Below, piece by piece: positions 1-9,880 of a stretch of 54,712 nt of DNA; position 1 is the stretch's first letter; each line of letters starts with the position of its first letter. The notes under the pieces are model-generated. The model made no database searches, had not been told where the DNA came from, and saw only the letters and a program-made list of their open reading frames with translations. The position numbers were made by a program, and so were the translations under genes. The stretch comes from an uncultured Porphyromonadaceae bacterium. Its GTDB lineage: Bacteria; Bacteroidota; Bacteroidia; Bacteroidales; UBA11471. The stretch spans positions 1 to 54,712 of the forward strand of contig URHG01000014.1 in assembly GCA_900547555.1 (NCBI GenBank). Reading direction: 5' to 3'.

Positions 1-1192
1 CCTGCTCCTGCAAGTCGCTGGTAATGTAAGCGAGATTGACGTTGGTGAAAATGTCGACCCAACGGCTCACCATCACATTGGAGTTGATCAACGTATGGAA
101 ACGCTGCGAAGAGGTATTGTCGACGATACCGCCTTCATTGGTGTAACCCAACGAAATATTATACTTGGCGATTTCATCACCTCCCTCGATACGGAACACG
201 TTGTCGGTAACAAAAGCCGAACGGGTGATCTCCTTGTTCCAGTCGATATTGTTGTCGAAAAGATAAGAATAGGCATTTCTTCCGGGATTGAGGAAGGGAT
301 AGTCGTTTCTCAAATCGGCGGCACTGCTGTAACGTGTCATACCTATATCCTGCAAATAGCTGCGGTACTGCGTGGCATCGAGAGAAGGTATGGCATTCTG
401 CGCCAAACTCACGCCGTAATTTCCGGTAAAGGAGATACGGGTATTGAGGTTGTCTGAGGTAGCCTGTTGGGTCTCGATGAGTATGACACCGTTGGAACCC
501 AATGAACCGTACATGGCCGCTTCGGCACCTTTCAAGGCGGTGATACTTTTTATGTCATTGGTATTGTACCCGAAAAGCGCATCGCGGGAATAACCGTTGA
601 TAACATTGGAAACATCGGAATTATAGAAGTAAGGTATGCCGTTGATAACCAACAAGGGGGCATTATCGGCCACCAAAGAGTGGATACCACGCAGATTGAA
701 GAATGCTCCCTCTCCGGGCATTCCGCTTTTCTTTACAACCTGCAAGCCCGAAATACCGTCTTGCCAAGCCAAATCGGCCGATATGGAATTCTTCATATCC
801 CTACGGTCGAGCGACGCATTTATCGCACTACGCGTATCGCGTCGCTCGGAGTAAAACGGATACTGGGTCGTCCCGGCATAATAAGAAAAGTTATCGGGAA
901 CCAAAACGATTTCGCTAGGAATGACTCTCTTTTTGAGAGGGTACTCGCGTGTATAATAACCGTTGGCAACGATGCGTAACGTTCCTTTGCGCTGGTCGGT
1001 GGTAAGCTCGAAATTACCGTTTTCATCGGAAATAGCCGAACTCGAAGTACCGACAACCGAAACGATGGCCCCTTGCAGAGGCGTATTATCGGTGCTCACA
1101 ATCCTCGACTTGATGACGCCGCCCTTCTGTGCAAAAGCCGGTATGGCCGACATCATAAGTAAAATAATCAGGAAACTATATATTCTTCTCAT
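1..1192 (-). CDS. SusC/RagA-type TonB-linked outer-membrane protein, second copy, 3' part outside the window
   Basis: The frame is open from the ATG at 1192 to the window edge, about 397 codons. The first ~22 residues form a signal peptide ending in AFAQ. A carboxypeptidase-regulatory-like beta-sandwich follows (residues ~25-110), then a TonB plug domain containing LRGIHS, LLVINGIPY and YGSLGSNGVILIET, which are the usual SusC plug signatures. The beta-barrel begins after that and is cut off. By family, SusC proteins are TonB-driven pores that import oligosaccharides under a SusD lid. Only 18 bases separate the start from the preceding FAS1 lipoprotein, so it probably sits at the tail of the same operon. 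A SusD partner of its own could lie beyond the window. The pairing is therefore unknown, but the family call is firm. Confidence 0.9.
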   Translation of the reverse strand, partial: MRRIYSFLIILLMMSAIPAFAQKGGVIKSRIVSTDNTPLQGAIVSVVGTSSSAISDENGNFELTTDQRKGTLRIVANGYYTREYPLKKRVIPSEIVLVPDNFSYYAGTTQYPFYSERRDTRSAINASLDRRDMKNSISADLAWQDGISGLQVVKKSGMPGEGAFFNLRGIHSLVADNAPLLVINGIPYFYNSDVSNVINGYSRDALFGYNTNDIKSITALKGAEAAMYGSLGSNGVILIETQQATSDNLNTRISFTGNYGVSLAQNAIPSLDATQYRSYLQDIGMTRYSSAADLRNDYPFLNPGRNAYSYLFDNNIDWNKEITRSAFVTDNVFRIEGGDEIAKYNISLGYTNEGGIVDNTSSQRFHTLINSNVMVSRWVDIFTNVNLAYITSDLQEQ

Positions 1193-1210
1193 AACACTGA
1201 ATTTTCGAAA

Positions 1211-3223
1211 TTAATAGTTGTTTTTCGTCGGCCGTAAGCACCAGTGATACATCATCAGCTGCGAAACATTGTTTTTGGTACGACCGTTGGTCGTCGTATA
1301 GAACATCGCCTCATCGCTCGACTCGATCTTTATACGGAAATTACCGTCGGTAGGCAGATTGACGACAGCCACCTGATAACCGTCGGTATCATAAGCCACC
1401 GACTTGGGATCGAGTTCAAACCATGCCTGAGCGTCGAAACCCTCGGGGTAACCAATCGAAGAGGAACCGAAAAATTCCATTTCGGAAGCACCGCCCCGGT
1501 CGAAGTGATAATTGGAACCTTGCGCAGACATACTCATATCCTTAACCAACAACTGGTCATTGAAATAAATACTCAACGAATAGGTAAGCGAGTGCTTGAA
1601 TCCCATGCGCAAATAGTACTCTCCGGCCGGGAGATTGCACTCTACCAATCCATAACTGGGATCATCGGTATTATACAGCAACCCGTCGTACTCGACACTG
1701 CAAAGATAATCTTCGGGACGTACACTGGCCGCAAAAGATTCCTGCTGAGGAATGACGATCTTCAACGAGTCGATACTGCGGGTGAGCGAATCGATATGGA
1801 ACGCCGTCGCCGAGTCGGGCTGAGCAATGAGTTTCAACGAATCGAGCGTTACCGTAGCATTCGCCAAAAGATTCTGACTCTTGGTCAACGAATCAGTTGC
1901 CGATGCCGCCAAAACCGCCTCGTTCGACGGAATGGCCGTCAGTACGTGATAATACATGGTAGGTAGCGTCTCGGAGAGCGTAAACTCGCCTTGTGCATCG
2001 TTACAGATCAACGGCTCCACCCAGTTGGACCAACGGAAATACTGCGACTGCTGCTCGGCTGTCATCGCCGACCATATCTGATAGAATTTCGTCTTAACCC
2101 GGTAGATGACGATGTGATTGGGTATCTTGAAATCGGAGAGATAATACACGACACCGTTGCTCAACGTATCGGTTTTCGTGGGATCGACAAGCTGTGTGGA
2201 AGGACGCCAATAAGCCGAATCGGATACATTGAATTTCTCAACATCGGAAGCCACATCTACCGTACGGGTATATCCACCCACACAGTAGAAATCGGGAGCA
2301 CCGACCGCAACTTCTTCGGCAGACAAACGACGATCGACAAAGCATGACTGAATGATCCATTCCTTGAATTTGAGACTGTCGGAGGCCGTAACCGCCCGGT
2401 TGAGCCACACGGGAAGATTGGTATAAGCCTCATTGAGAGCTTTTTCGATCAATGCATTGCTGGGAATGAACATCGTCGTCGTGTAATTTTCGGAACGCAT
2501 ATTCCAATAAGCAAGTCCGTTCTCGGTATAACGGTCCATCAGCGAATTGCGTACCGAGAACACCGAGTCGGAATAATAGGTATTACCCATATCGTCAACA
2601 CCGTCGGCAATGCTGCTCTCGGGGTCGAAATAGACCTCTTCGTACTGAGCAACATAGTCTTTGAATATCGAATAATCATCGCCGAGCGCTTTCAAATATT
2701 CGTAAACCGATTCACGGGCACGTATCGTACCGTCGACATAATAGATATAGCCGTTGTCGGCTTTCACCTGCTTGGTCAACTTGAAATCTTCGATATAGGT
2801 ATCCTCTCCACGAAGGTAGACACGGAGGTTTTTCTTATCGTATAGCGTCTCATAACGAGTAAGAATACCGAAATTCTGCGTCAACTTATCGGGGGAAACG
2901 GCAATATCGGAAATACTGTTTTTGACAAATGCCGTATCGTTGTCGATAACCGACATGTCGAGAGCATCGTTCTCACAGAGGACGAGCGTATATTCCCCGT
3001 CGGGAGTTATCGTCGGAAGGATTCCGGTCGATTGGAACAACTCGGTAATTTTCGACAGCGAAGGCTGACTTTTCATATATGCGGCGACATCTCCCGAATA
3101 AATTTCGATATTGGCCGAGACTATATTCCGTGCATCGTAATGATCGTCCCATTTATCGGAGCACGATACAACGACACTGCACAAGGCCGCAAGCATCAAT
3201 CCTGTAAATCTATTTGTTTTCAT
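1211..3223 (-). CDS. FAS1 (fasciclin)-domain surface lipoprotein C
   Basis: A 670-residue lipoprotein. The signal peptide ends in VVSC with the lipidated Cys at residue 21, followed by SDKWDD. Acidic residues close after the Cys are the known surface-export signal of Bacteroidetes lipoproteins. Residues ~48-170 and ~170-420 look like two divergent FAS1 domains (hydrophobic strand patterns such as YTLVLCENDAL and TTMFIPSNALI). A helical insert at ~440-490 is rich in repeated DSL triplets. The last ~170 residues resemble a jelly-roll, carbohydrate-binding-like sandwich (LPAGEYYLRMGF and NFRIKIESS). It begins 5 bases after the previous FAS1 gene ends and precedes a second susC. A role as a surface glycan-binding protein is inferred from its place in the operon, not from known binding residues. 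Confidence 0.8.
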   Translation of the reverse strand: MKTNRFTGLMLAALCSVVVSCSDKWDDHYDARNIVSANIEIYSGDVAAYMKSQPSLSKITELFQSTGILPTITPDGEYTLVLCENDALDMSVIDNDTAFVKNSISDIAVSPDKLTQNFGILTRYETLYDKKNLRVYLRGEDTYIEDFKLTKQVKADNGYIYYVDGTIRARESVYEYLKALGDDYSIFKDYVAQYEEVYFDPESSIADGVDDMGNTYYSDSVFSVRNSLMDRYTENGLAYWNMRSENYTTTMFIPSNALIEKALNEAYTNLPVWLNRAVTASDSLKFKEWIIQSCFVDRRLSAEEVAVGAPDFYCVGGYTRTVDVASDVEKFNVSDSAYWRPSTQLVDPTKTDTLSNGVVYYLSDFKIPNHIVIYRVKTKFYQIWSAMTAEQQSQYFRWSNWVEPLICNDAQGEFTLSETLPTMYYHVLTAIPSNEAVLAASATDSLTKSQNLLANATVTLDSLKLIAQPDSATAFHIDSLTRSIDSLKIVIPQQESFAASVRPEDYLCSVEYDGLLYNTDDPSYGLVECNLPAGEYYLRMGFKHSLTYSLSIYFNDQLLVKDMSMSAQGSNYHFDRGGASEMEFFGSSSIGYPEGFDAQAWFELDPKSVAYDTDGYQVAVVNLPTDGNFRIKIESSDEAMFYTTTNGRTKNNVSQLMMYHWCLRPTKNNY

Positions 3224-3228
3224 GGTAT

Positions 3229-5016
3229 TTAATCAATAGGCGTAAATTTCACATAATCCCACAACTGGTGGTACTTCGAGCTCGTCTTGGCGTTGATATC
3301 CATCATCGTGGCTTTCAGTACATGTTTGCCGGAATTTTCAAACTCTATTTCTCCCCACAAGGTAGTAAAGGCAGTACCGTAGGTCGCTTTACCGAATCCT
3401 TGCGACGTCAATCCTTTGTAGACATACACACTCGATGCATTTTCATCGTCGAGCGTAAAGCGGGTCAAACTACCGGAGGCATAGAACTCGTAAAGCACCG
3501 GATTTGCGGCATAACACAACTCCACTTTATAACGACCTTTGATGATGGTCGGAGACTCGAGTTGCACCCAACCGGCATATCCCAAATTCAATACAAGCAA
3601 ATTGTTCATATAAGCTCCGTAATTATTGACATCTTTTTCACGGGCACTCTTGTATTTGCATTTTACAAAACCGATTTTACGATAATTGGAGTAGCTGGCT
3701 CTCGAAGAATTACCTAAATAGGTCTCATTCTCGACGAATGCCGATACATTACCGTAATCGCCGTCGCGCTTATCTTCGGAAAGATCGATCGGATATTCCT
3801 TCGCAGCCAAAGCCGAAGTAAATAATGCGCCCAAATTACGATCGGCACCGTAAGCGTTTACAAACGATATGATCTCGGCCGTATTACAGAAATCCCAAAT
3901 CACGGTAACGGGATCGGGTTCCCACACAGGCAGGATATGATCGATTTTCTGTATCAGACCGTTACGGGCAGCCATGTCGCTGCGAATGATTCTTGCCACC
4001 TCGTTGAAAATATGTTCGCCTCCAACATCTTGACAAGTTACCACCTGATAAGTACATTCGGTATCGTAGATATTGATTTGTCCCTCTTCGCTGAAATTGA
4101 AAAAGTCTGAAACTTTCATCTCCCGATCAAAGAAATGGTAAGCGACATATTGGTACAAGGCATTCGTACTGTCGGTGTAATTGGTTCCCGCATTCAGATA
4201 AGAACAGAGATCGGAAACCGAACTTATGCCCGACTGGGCATATACCTCATCGGGTACGGCAAGGCAGGTAAAGTTTACCGAGTTGATAGACATACTTCCG
4301 TTGATATTGTAAGTCGTATCGGCAATGCGGGAAACAATCTTGTCATAACCGCACAACTCGGCTGCACCCACAAAAATATTATATTCGTCGTAAGGGCGTA
4401 ATTTATCGAGAATGGTCTCGGCCAAAGGGTGTATCACATCGCCCATCGTAAATATCTCGCCGTTTGAAGTTTTCACTGCGACGAATTTCGCCAATCGGGC
4501 CTGATTGTTGATATATATCGAGTCGGGATTGTGCAGTGTATTATCCAACTCCGCATCGTCGACATCGGTAATCGTGTATCCGAATCCTGTCGTCAAATAA
4601 GACTGGAACAGCGTCTGAGAAGGAATCGATTCGCCATTCTCGGCATAGGAGATAAGTGATGCGTCGGAAAGATCATAATTCAAGATATGTACTTGTGCAA
4701 CGGCACGGGCATAATCCCTATCAAGTTCTCTCACGCTCGAAACACCTCTCCATTCCAAAAATTCTCTCATGGCATCGTTGTTCGGGCAGAAAACGGTAGC
4801 CGTAGCATCGGCATCGTTCAAAGCATTGTAATAATCACTGTATTTCAACAGCTCGACCCACAAAGAAAACTCATCACTGTTCAATGTCAGATAAGCTGCA
4901 CACGTCATTTCCAGGGCATCATTTGATGACCTTATGTATGTAGTTCCCTCATATGGGTCTTCACAAGAGGTAATCAACGTGATTAACGCCAGTATAAATA
5001 AAGAAAACTTTTTCAT
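3229..5016 (-). CDS. FAS1 (fasciclin)-domain surface lipoprotein B
   Basis: Starting at the ATG at 5016 gives a 595-residue protein with a clean lipoprotein signal: MKKFSLF, a hydrophobic stretch, then TSC with Cys18 and the acidic pair ED. An alternative ATG at 5025 adds three residues and overlaps the susD stop by one base (TGATG). Residues ~35-200 and ~205-370 look like two FAS1 domains (TATVFCPNNDAM is a typical strand). The final ~220 residues look like a jelly-roll ending in LWDYVKFTPID, a pattern seen in binding modules at the end of Bacteroidetes surface lipoproteins. It lies directly between susD and another FAS1 gene, the slot that SusE/SusF-like glycan-binding proteins usually fill. 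Function beyond surface display is inferred. Confidence 0.82.
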   Translation of the reverse strand: MKKFSLFILALITLITSCEDPYEGTTYIRSSNDALEMTCAAYLTLNSDEFSLWVELLKYSDYYNALNDADATATVFCPNNDAMREFLEWRGVSSVRELDRDYARAVAQVHILNYDLSDASLISYAENGESIPSQTLFQSYLTTGFGYTITDVDDAELDNTLHNPDSIYINNQARLAKFVAVKTSNGEIFTMGDVIHPLAETILDKLRPYDEYNIFVGAAELCGYDKIVSRIADTTYNINGSMSINSVNFTCLAVPDEVYAQSGISSVSDLCSYLNAGTNYTDSTNALYQYVAYHFFDREMKVSDFFNFSEEGQINIYDTECTYQVVTCQDVGGEHIFNEVARIIRSDMAARNGLIQKIDHILPVWEPDPVTVIWDFCNTAEIISFVNAYGADRNLGALFTSALAAKEYPIDLSEDKRDGDYGNVSAFVENETYLGNSSRASYSNYRKIGFVKCKYKSAREKDVNNYGAYMNNLLVLNLGYAGWVQLESPTIIKGRYKVELCYAANPVLYEFYASGSLTRFTLDDENASSVYVYKGLTSQGFGKATYGTAFTTLWGEIEFENSGKHVLKATMMDINAKTSSKYHQLWDYVKFTPID

Positions 5017-5024
5017 AGGTATCA

Positions 5025-6596
5025 TCAATTATAATAGGGATTCTGTATTAACAAAGAATTTGCATCTATTTCGGTCTGGCTGATCGGCAGGAACAACGCA
5101 TTATCGTTATTCAACACGGTACGCAACCACGACTCGCCGGCCTGTTCGTTATATTCCAGCACCTTATCTACCAAGAAAGCCGATTTGTACTGGTTGTTGT
5201 TACGACGACCGAAACGCAGGAAATCATACCACGCTTTACCCTCGCCGACCAGTTCTACGGTGCGTTCATAAAGAACTTTTTGCAACATGGCCTCTTCATC
5301 GAGCGGCTCTACCGCCTCGGCCGTAGCCTCCACCTCTATTTCGAGGTTGGAACGGGTTCTTATCTCATTGATAAGTTTCATGGCCTCTACCTTATCATCG
5401 ATATTCTCTCCGTGAGCCCGCAGAATAAGAGCCTCGGCTTTCATCAACATGACATCGGCCACCCGATAAATAATGAAATTGGGATCGTAATACGAAGCAG
5501 TACGTTTGTCGGAAAGAGTCTGCGAACCGAGATACTTCCACACATACGATACGGTGGCCGACTCGAAAATCGTGGCGTCGGGCCCCACGAAATACCCCCC
5601 GTACATCGAACGCACGGCTTCTTTCATCTCATACAATGTAGCCGAATACTCGCTATTGAAGGTCTGTGTAAGCACTCTCGATATACGATAGATCCCGTCG
5701 GCATGCTCATTATCGAACAATTTGGGAAGGTTATTGGTCTGGTTTTCTTCGTAATTGTACTGGATTTCGAATATCGATTCATTGCTGTTTCCGGGATTGA
5801 ACATCGAGAACCAGCTCGAATGTGTCGCCGTCGCCAAGAAAGCAGGAGCACCCACTCCCTGAGCATTGAGAATGGCATCGCAATAAGTTACGGCAGCCTC
5901 ATAATCTTCGGCCCAAAGACACACATCGGCACCCAATGCGTAAAGCGCCCATTTGGTAGCACGGCCCTTGGTTTCCCATGTCGTATCGAAAGATTCTTTG
6001 GCCGCACCCGTCGCCAACGCCGTCTTGATATCGGAACGTATCTGTTCGATCAGCTCGGCTTCGGTCGACTTAGCCACTTTCGTCGTGTACGAGTCATCTT
6101 CATAAGGCTCGGTAATCAACGGGGCTTCCCGCCAGTTACGCACCAAATAGAAATAACACAATGCCCGTAGAAAATAAGCCTCGGTCTGATGCGACTTCAT
6201 AGCCGGCAACGCGTATGTAGCGTCGACTTTTTGAGCATCGGGGGCTCTCTTTATCACTGTATTGGCAACATTGATAATTTGGTAAAGCGTCCCCCAGTTA
6301 CACAAATCCTTATCGGTGGGCTTCACCTGGAAGTTCTGCAAGTTACTGCCTTTTTGGTTGTAAATGCAACCGGCACGTAATTCCCCCCACGGAATAAGAT
6401 AAGGCTCTACCATTGTACGCAAATAGTAATACCCGGCATTTACAACGGCTTCCACTTCTTCTTTGGTCTGCCAATAAGTTCCGCTCGGCTGCGAATTTTC
6501 AGGATAAATTTCGAGCCAGTCTTTACACGAAGTCATGGAAAAAATGACTCCACAGCCCAAAGCCAATATCGTATATTTTAAATTTTTTATTTTCAT
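5025..6596 (-). CDS. SusD/RagB-family outer-membrane lipoprotein
   Basis: A 523-residue SusD homologue. The lipobox MTSC puts the lipidated Cys at residue 24. The early region contains SGTYWQTKEEVEAVVNAGYYYLR, the helical start of the TPR-like SusD fold. It continues with RALCYFYLVRNWREAPLI, and the C-terminal half has VLYERTVELVGEGKAWYDFLRFGR, the family's most conserved block. SusD proteins sit as a lid on the SusC pore and hold glycan for import. It starts 11 bases after the susC stop and is followed by a FAS1 lipoprotein gene with overlapping or nearly touching ends, so susC-susD-FAS1 are surely co-transcribed. The family call is near certain. The glycan cannot be read from the sequence, although a neighbouring pectate lyase suggests a pectic oligosaccharide. 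Confidence 0.95.
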   Translation of the reverse strand: MKIKNLKYTILALGCGVIFSMTSCKDWLEIYPENSQPSGTYWQTKEEVEAVVNAGYYYLRTMVEPYLIPWGELRAGCIYNQKGSNLQNFQVKPTDKDLCNWGTLYQIINVANTVIKRAPDAQKVDATYALPAMKSHQTEAYFLRALCYFYLVRNWREAPLITEPYEDDSYTTKVAKSTEAELIEQIRSDIKTALATGAAKESFDTTWETKGRATKWALYALGADVCLWAEDYEAAVTYCDAILNAQGVGAPAFLATATHSSWFSMFNPGNSNESIFEIQYNYEENQTNNLPKLFDNEHADGIYRISRVLTQTFNSEYSATLYEMKEAVRSMYGGYFVGPDATIFESATVSYVWKYLGSQTLSDKRTASYYDPNFIIYRVADVMLMKAEALILRAHGENIDDKVEAMKLINEIRTRSNLEIEVEATAEAVEPLDEEAMLQKVLYERTVELVGEGKAWYDFLRFGRRNNNQYKSAFLVDKVLEYNEQAGESWLRTVLNNDNALFLPISQTEIDANSLLIQNPYYN

Positions 6597-6607
6597 AACT
6601 CAACCGA

Positions 6608-9600
6608 TTAGAAATTAAGGTTAAATCCAAAAGAAAAACGACGGCTGCGAGGCGTTTGCGCATTATCTTTGGAGAGATCTGTTACTTTGGAAGGCAGGCT
6701 GACCTCAGGGTCTTGTCCTTTATAATTGGAAAAAGTAAAGAGGTCATATCCCGTAACAAAAAGGTTCAAACCATTTATCTTCATTTTCTTGCAGATTCGC
6801 TTAGGTATGCTGTAAGAAAGCGAGATGGTTTTGAGACGGACAAACGAACAATCTTCTACAAATCGGTCCGAACCCAAATAGTTCAATCCGTAATCATAAA
6901 GAGCGCGCGGTATATCGGTATCATCGCCTTCTGTACGCCAACGTTTCAACACAGCTTTACTTTGGTTGTCGCGACCGTACATAGCCTCCGAATCCATACG
7001 GGCCTGATTGATGACTTTTTGTCCCAAACGATAATGGAAGAACACCGTCAGTCCCAAACCTTTGTACTTGACGTTGAATCCGCCGCCACCGGTCAGCATG
7101 GGGTTGCTGTTACCGATATAAACGACATCATTCGCATCTATTTTTCCGTCATGGTTGATGTCTTCGTACTTGGCATCGCCGGGATAACATACATAGGATC
7201 CGTTTTTCATGACAATGGGTTTTCCCTGCAAATCATACATCACATTACCTTCGGCATCGCGAGCATAGGTATCGGTTGTATTTTGGTATACACCCTGATA
7301 ACGGAAACCGTAGAATGAACCTACCGCAACACCGGGTTCGAGTCTCTGAGCATACGTACCGTTCTTCAACGAGAAATTCTCTTCGGCGATATTCGTCGGC
7401 AACTCGATGATTTTATTCACGTTACGGTTGATGTTGAAGTTGGCCGATACGGTCCAATCTTTATTTCGGAATATTTCGTAATCGATACGGTATTCCCAAC
7501 CGATATTGCTCAATTTACCGGAATTGAACCAAGCTAATTGATTGCTTTCATAACCTACTGTCGAAGGTATCTTCACTTTGGACTGCAACAAGTCTTCCGT
7601 TACCTTATGATAATAATCGAAAGTCATCGTCAATTTATTATCGAGGAAACCGAGGTCGGCACCGATATCGTACTCGGTCGATGTTTCCCATTTCAGTTTG
7701 TTGAGTTGCATCGAGTTCGGAGCGATAGCTGCACCGGTATTGTAATCACCTATCGAAGAATAGGTCCCCACATAAGGAGCAGTACCCTTAGGTGCATTAC
7801 CACTTTGTCCCCAGCTGGCACGCAACTTAAATTGTGTCCACCAGTCGAGATCTTGCATAAAAAACTCGTCTTGTATATGCCAAGCCACACCCACAGCCGG
7901 GAAAAATCCCCAACGGTTAGCTTTACTCAGAGATGACCGGCCTTCGTAGTTGGCCGTAAAATTCACAACATAACGGTTGAACAATGTATAATTGACCATA
8001 CCGACAGCCGCCATAGAACGTGCCTCGGACGTACCCGAACCAAGTTCGGTAATAGCACCACCCGCAATAGGATCGGACATTCCAGCAGCAGCCACGCCAT
8101 AAACAGCCTCGGACGACTCTGAACTACGAGATTGGTCGGTACGCCACAAACCCGTAACTGTAAGTCCATGCACACCGAACTGACGCCGGAAGATGAATTT
8201 ATTCTCGGTCTGCAATGACAAGTTATTGGAATATCCGTCGAAACTGTAATTGGCATTAGTATCATCGATCGAAAAATCACCGGCGGTCTGCGGCAAGAAT
8301 TTACGGGTCTTGATGGTTTTGAATTTCATGGCTACCCAACCCGTCCAACTGAATCCCGGAAGAATCTGATAATTGGCCCGATAGAGAATTCTCTCTTCTC
8401 GCTGGGTCGTCTTATTGTAACTGTCATTTGCAACGATCAACGGGTGATAGTTTTTCTCCTTGTCGTATGCACCTTGAAACTCTTCACTGTTTTGGCGGAT
8501 AAAATAGTTATCGGTCGGCATACCGGTAGCATCATCGATCCAATAAGGGCTCTTATTCGGCATTTTGCGCAAAGCCTCCGAACGGACATTATCAAAGTAG
8601 GGTTCGTCTTTCTGCGTATCGGTATAAGAGAACTCGGCATACATATTGAATTTATCGGAAAAACGATACGTCAAATTATAGTTGGCCGTGATACGGTCCA
8701 GCCCTGTACCGACGCTTGTACCGCCTTCATTCATATAAGAAAGAGAGAAACGATAGGTTGCTTTTTCACCACCACCCGACATCGAGAAGCTGTTATCGAA
8801 AATCCACGCATCTTTGGTGATCTGCGAAAGCCAGTCGGTATTGGCGTTATACTCATCGAAATAGCGCCAACTGGGCATATAACCTATCTCGGGAGTATCG
8901 AAAAGCAATTCGAGATAAGTAGCAGAATTCTGCAAACCTTGTGCATTGGCCGTATTCCAAATAGCATCTTGCATAAAAGCGACATATTCATCTCCGCTGA
9001 GCATAGGTATCGATTCCGGTTCTACTTTTACCGTAAACTTCGAAGAGAAAGTAAAGTTGGTTTTACCTTTGGCTCCTTTCTTGGTCGTAATCAACAAAAC
9101 GCCATTGGCCGCTTTTGTTCCGTAAATAGCCGTGGAAGCGGCGTCTTTCAAAACCTCGATACTTTCTATATCATACGGGTTGAGATTCAACATATCGGCA
9201 AAATCTTCATTGTTTGCCGTATTGAAATCGAAAGTGTCATCAATATCGGTCGAGTAAGGAACACCGTTGATAACGATAAGAGGATCGGCATTGGAGTTAA
9301 GGGTTGCCGTACCGCGTATACGGATAGAACCTTTCGAACCGGGGTCGCCACCCGACAAAATATCCACACCGGCGAGACGTCCTTGCAAAGCCTCTTCGAC
9401 CGAAGAAACCGGCAATGTCTCCACCACGCTCGACATATCGATTTTCTGTGTTGCTGCCGTCTGTTCGCGCACCGAGATACCCATATCGGTTGTCTCGACC
9501 CGTTCGGCAGAAACGTTTACTTCACTCAACTCCTGAGAAGAAGCCTCCATGACCACAGTCATCGTCTTTTGACCGGTATAAGCAATACGTTGCGTCTCCA

Positions 9601-9880
9601 TACCGATAAAAGAGAACACGATCGTAGCGGCATCGGCAGGTACACGTAACGAGAATGAACCGTTGGCATCGGTCGTAACGCCGGTCAACACACGACGTTG
9701 ATTATTTTCTATGGAAACATTCACGCCTATCGACGGCTCATGTTTCCCCTGATATATTTCATATACTTTACCCGATATGAAGTCCGAACTCGTCTGTGCC
9801 GACAGCGTACAACCTATTATCAAACACAGCAGCAAAAGGCTATATTTAATCGGACTCATACTAACCATTTTGTTTTTCAT
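6608..9880 (-). CDS. SusC/RagA-type TonB-linked outer-membrane transporter
   Basis: A 1090-residue SusC. The ATG at 9880 is chosen because it overlaps the stop of the upstream FAS1 gene (ATGA) and has GGGG a few bases before it. The frame itself stays open nine codons further upstream. After a signal peptide ending in LSAQ comes a carboxypeptidase-regulatory-like domain (~30-115). The plug follows with SIRIRGTATLNSN, PLIVINGVPY, IESIEVLKDAASTAIYG and ANGVLLITTKKG. A 22-strand barrel ends in FSFGFNLNF, with the terminal Phe needed for outer-membrane insertion. No STN domain is seen, so it does not signal to an anti-sigma factor. It imports oligosaccharides with the SusD encoded 11 bases downstream, powered by TonB. 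Confidence 0.96.
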   Translation of the reverse strand: MKNKMVSMSPIKYSLLLLCLIIGCTLSAQTSSDFISGKVYEIYQGKHEPSIGVNVSIENNQRRVLTGVTTDANGSFSLRVPADAATIVFSFIGMETQRIAYTGQKTMTVVMEASSQELSEVNVSAERVETTDMGISVREQTAATQKIDMSSVVETLPVSSVEEALQGRLAGVDILSGGDPGSKGSIRIRGTATLNSNADPLIVINGVPYSTDIDDTFDFNTANNEDFADMLNLNPYDIESIEVLKDAASTAIYGTKAANGVLLITTKKGAKGKTNFTFSSKFTVKVEPESIPMLSGDEYVAFMQDAIWNTANAQGLQNSATYLELLFDTPEIGYMPSWRYFDEYNANTDWLSQITKDAWIFDNSFSMSGGGEKATYRFSLSYMNEGGTSVGTGLDRITANYNLTYRFSDKFNMYAEFSYTDTQKDEPYFDNVRSEALRKMPNKSPYWIDDATGMPTDNYFIRQNSEEFQGAYDKEKNYHPLIVANDSYNKTTQREERILYRANYQILPGFSWTGWVAMKFKTIKTRKFLPQTAGDFSIDDTNANYSFDGYSNNLSLQTENKFIFRRQFGVHGLTVTGLWRTDQSRSSESSEAVYGVAAAGMSDPIAGGAITELGSGTSEARSMAAVGMVNYTLFNRYVVNFTANYEGRSSLSKANRWGFFPAVGVAWHIQDEFFMQDLDWWTQFKLRASWGQSGNAPKGTAPYVGTYSSIGDYNTGAAIAPNSMQLNKLKWETSTEYDIGADLGFLDNKLTMTFDYYHKVTEDLLQSKVKIPSTVGYESNQLAWFNSGKLSNIGWEYRIDYEIFRNKDWTVSANFNINRNVNKIIELPTNIAEENFSLKNGTYAQRLEPGVAVGSFYGFRYQGVYQNTTDTYARDAEGNVMYDLQGKPIVMKNGSYVCYPGDAKYEDINHDGKIDANDVVYIGNSNPMLTGGGGFNVKYKGLGLTVFFHYRLGQKVINQARMDSEAMYGRDNQSKAVLKRWRTEGDDTDIPRALYDYGLNYLGSDRFVEDCSFVRLKTISLSYSIPKRICKKMKINGLNLFVTGYDLFTFSNYKGQDPEVSLPSKVTDLSKDNAQTPRSRRFSFGFNLNF

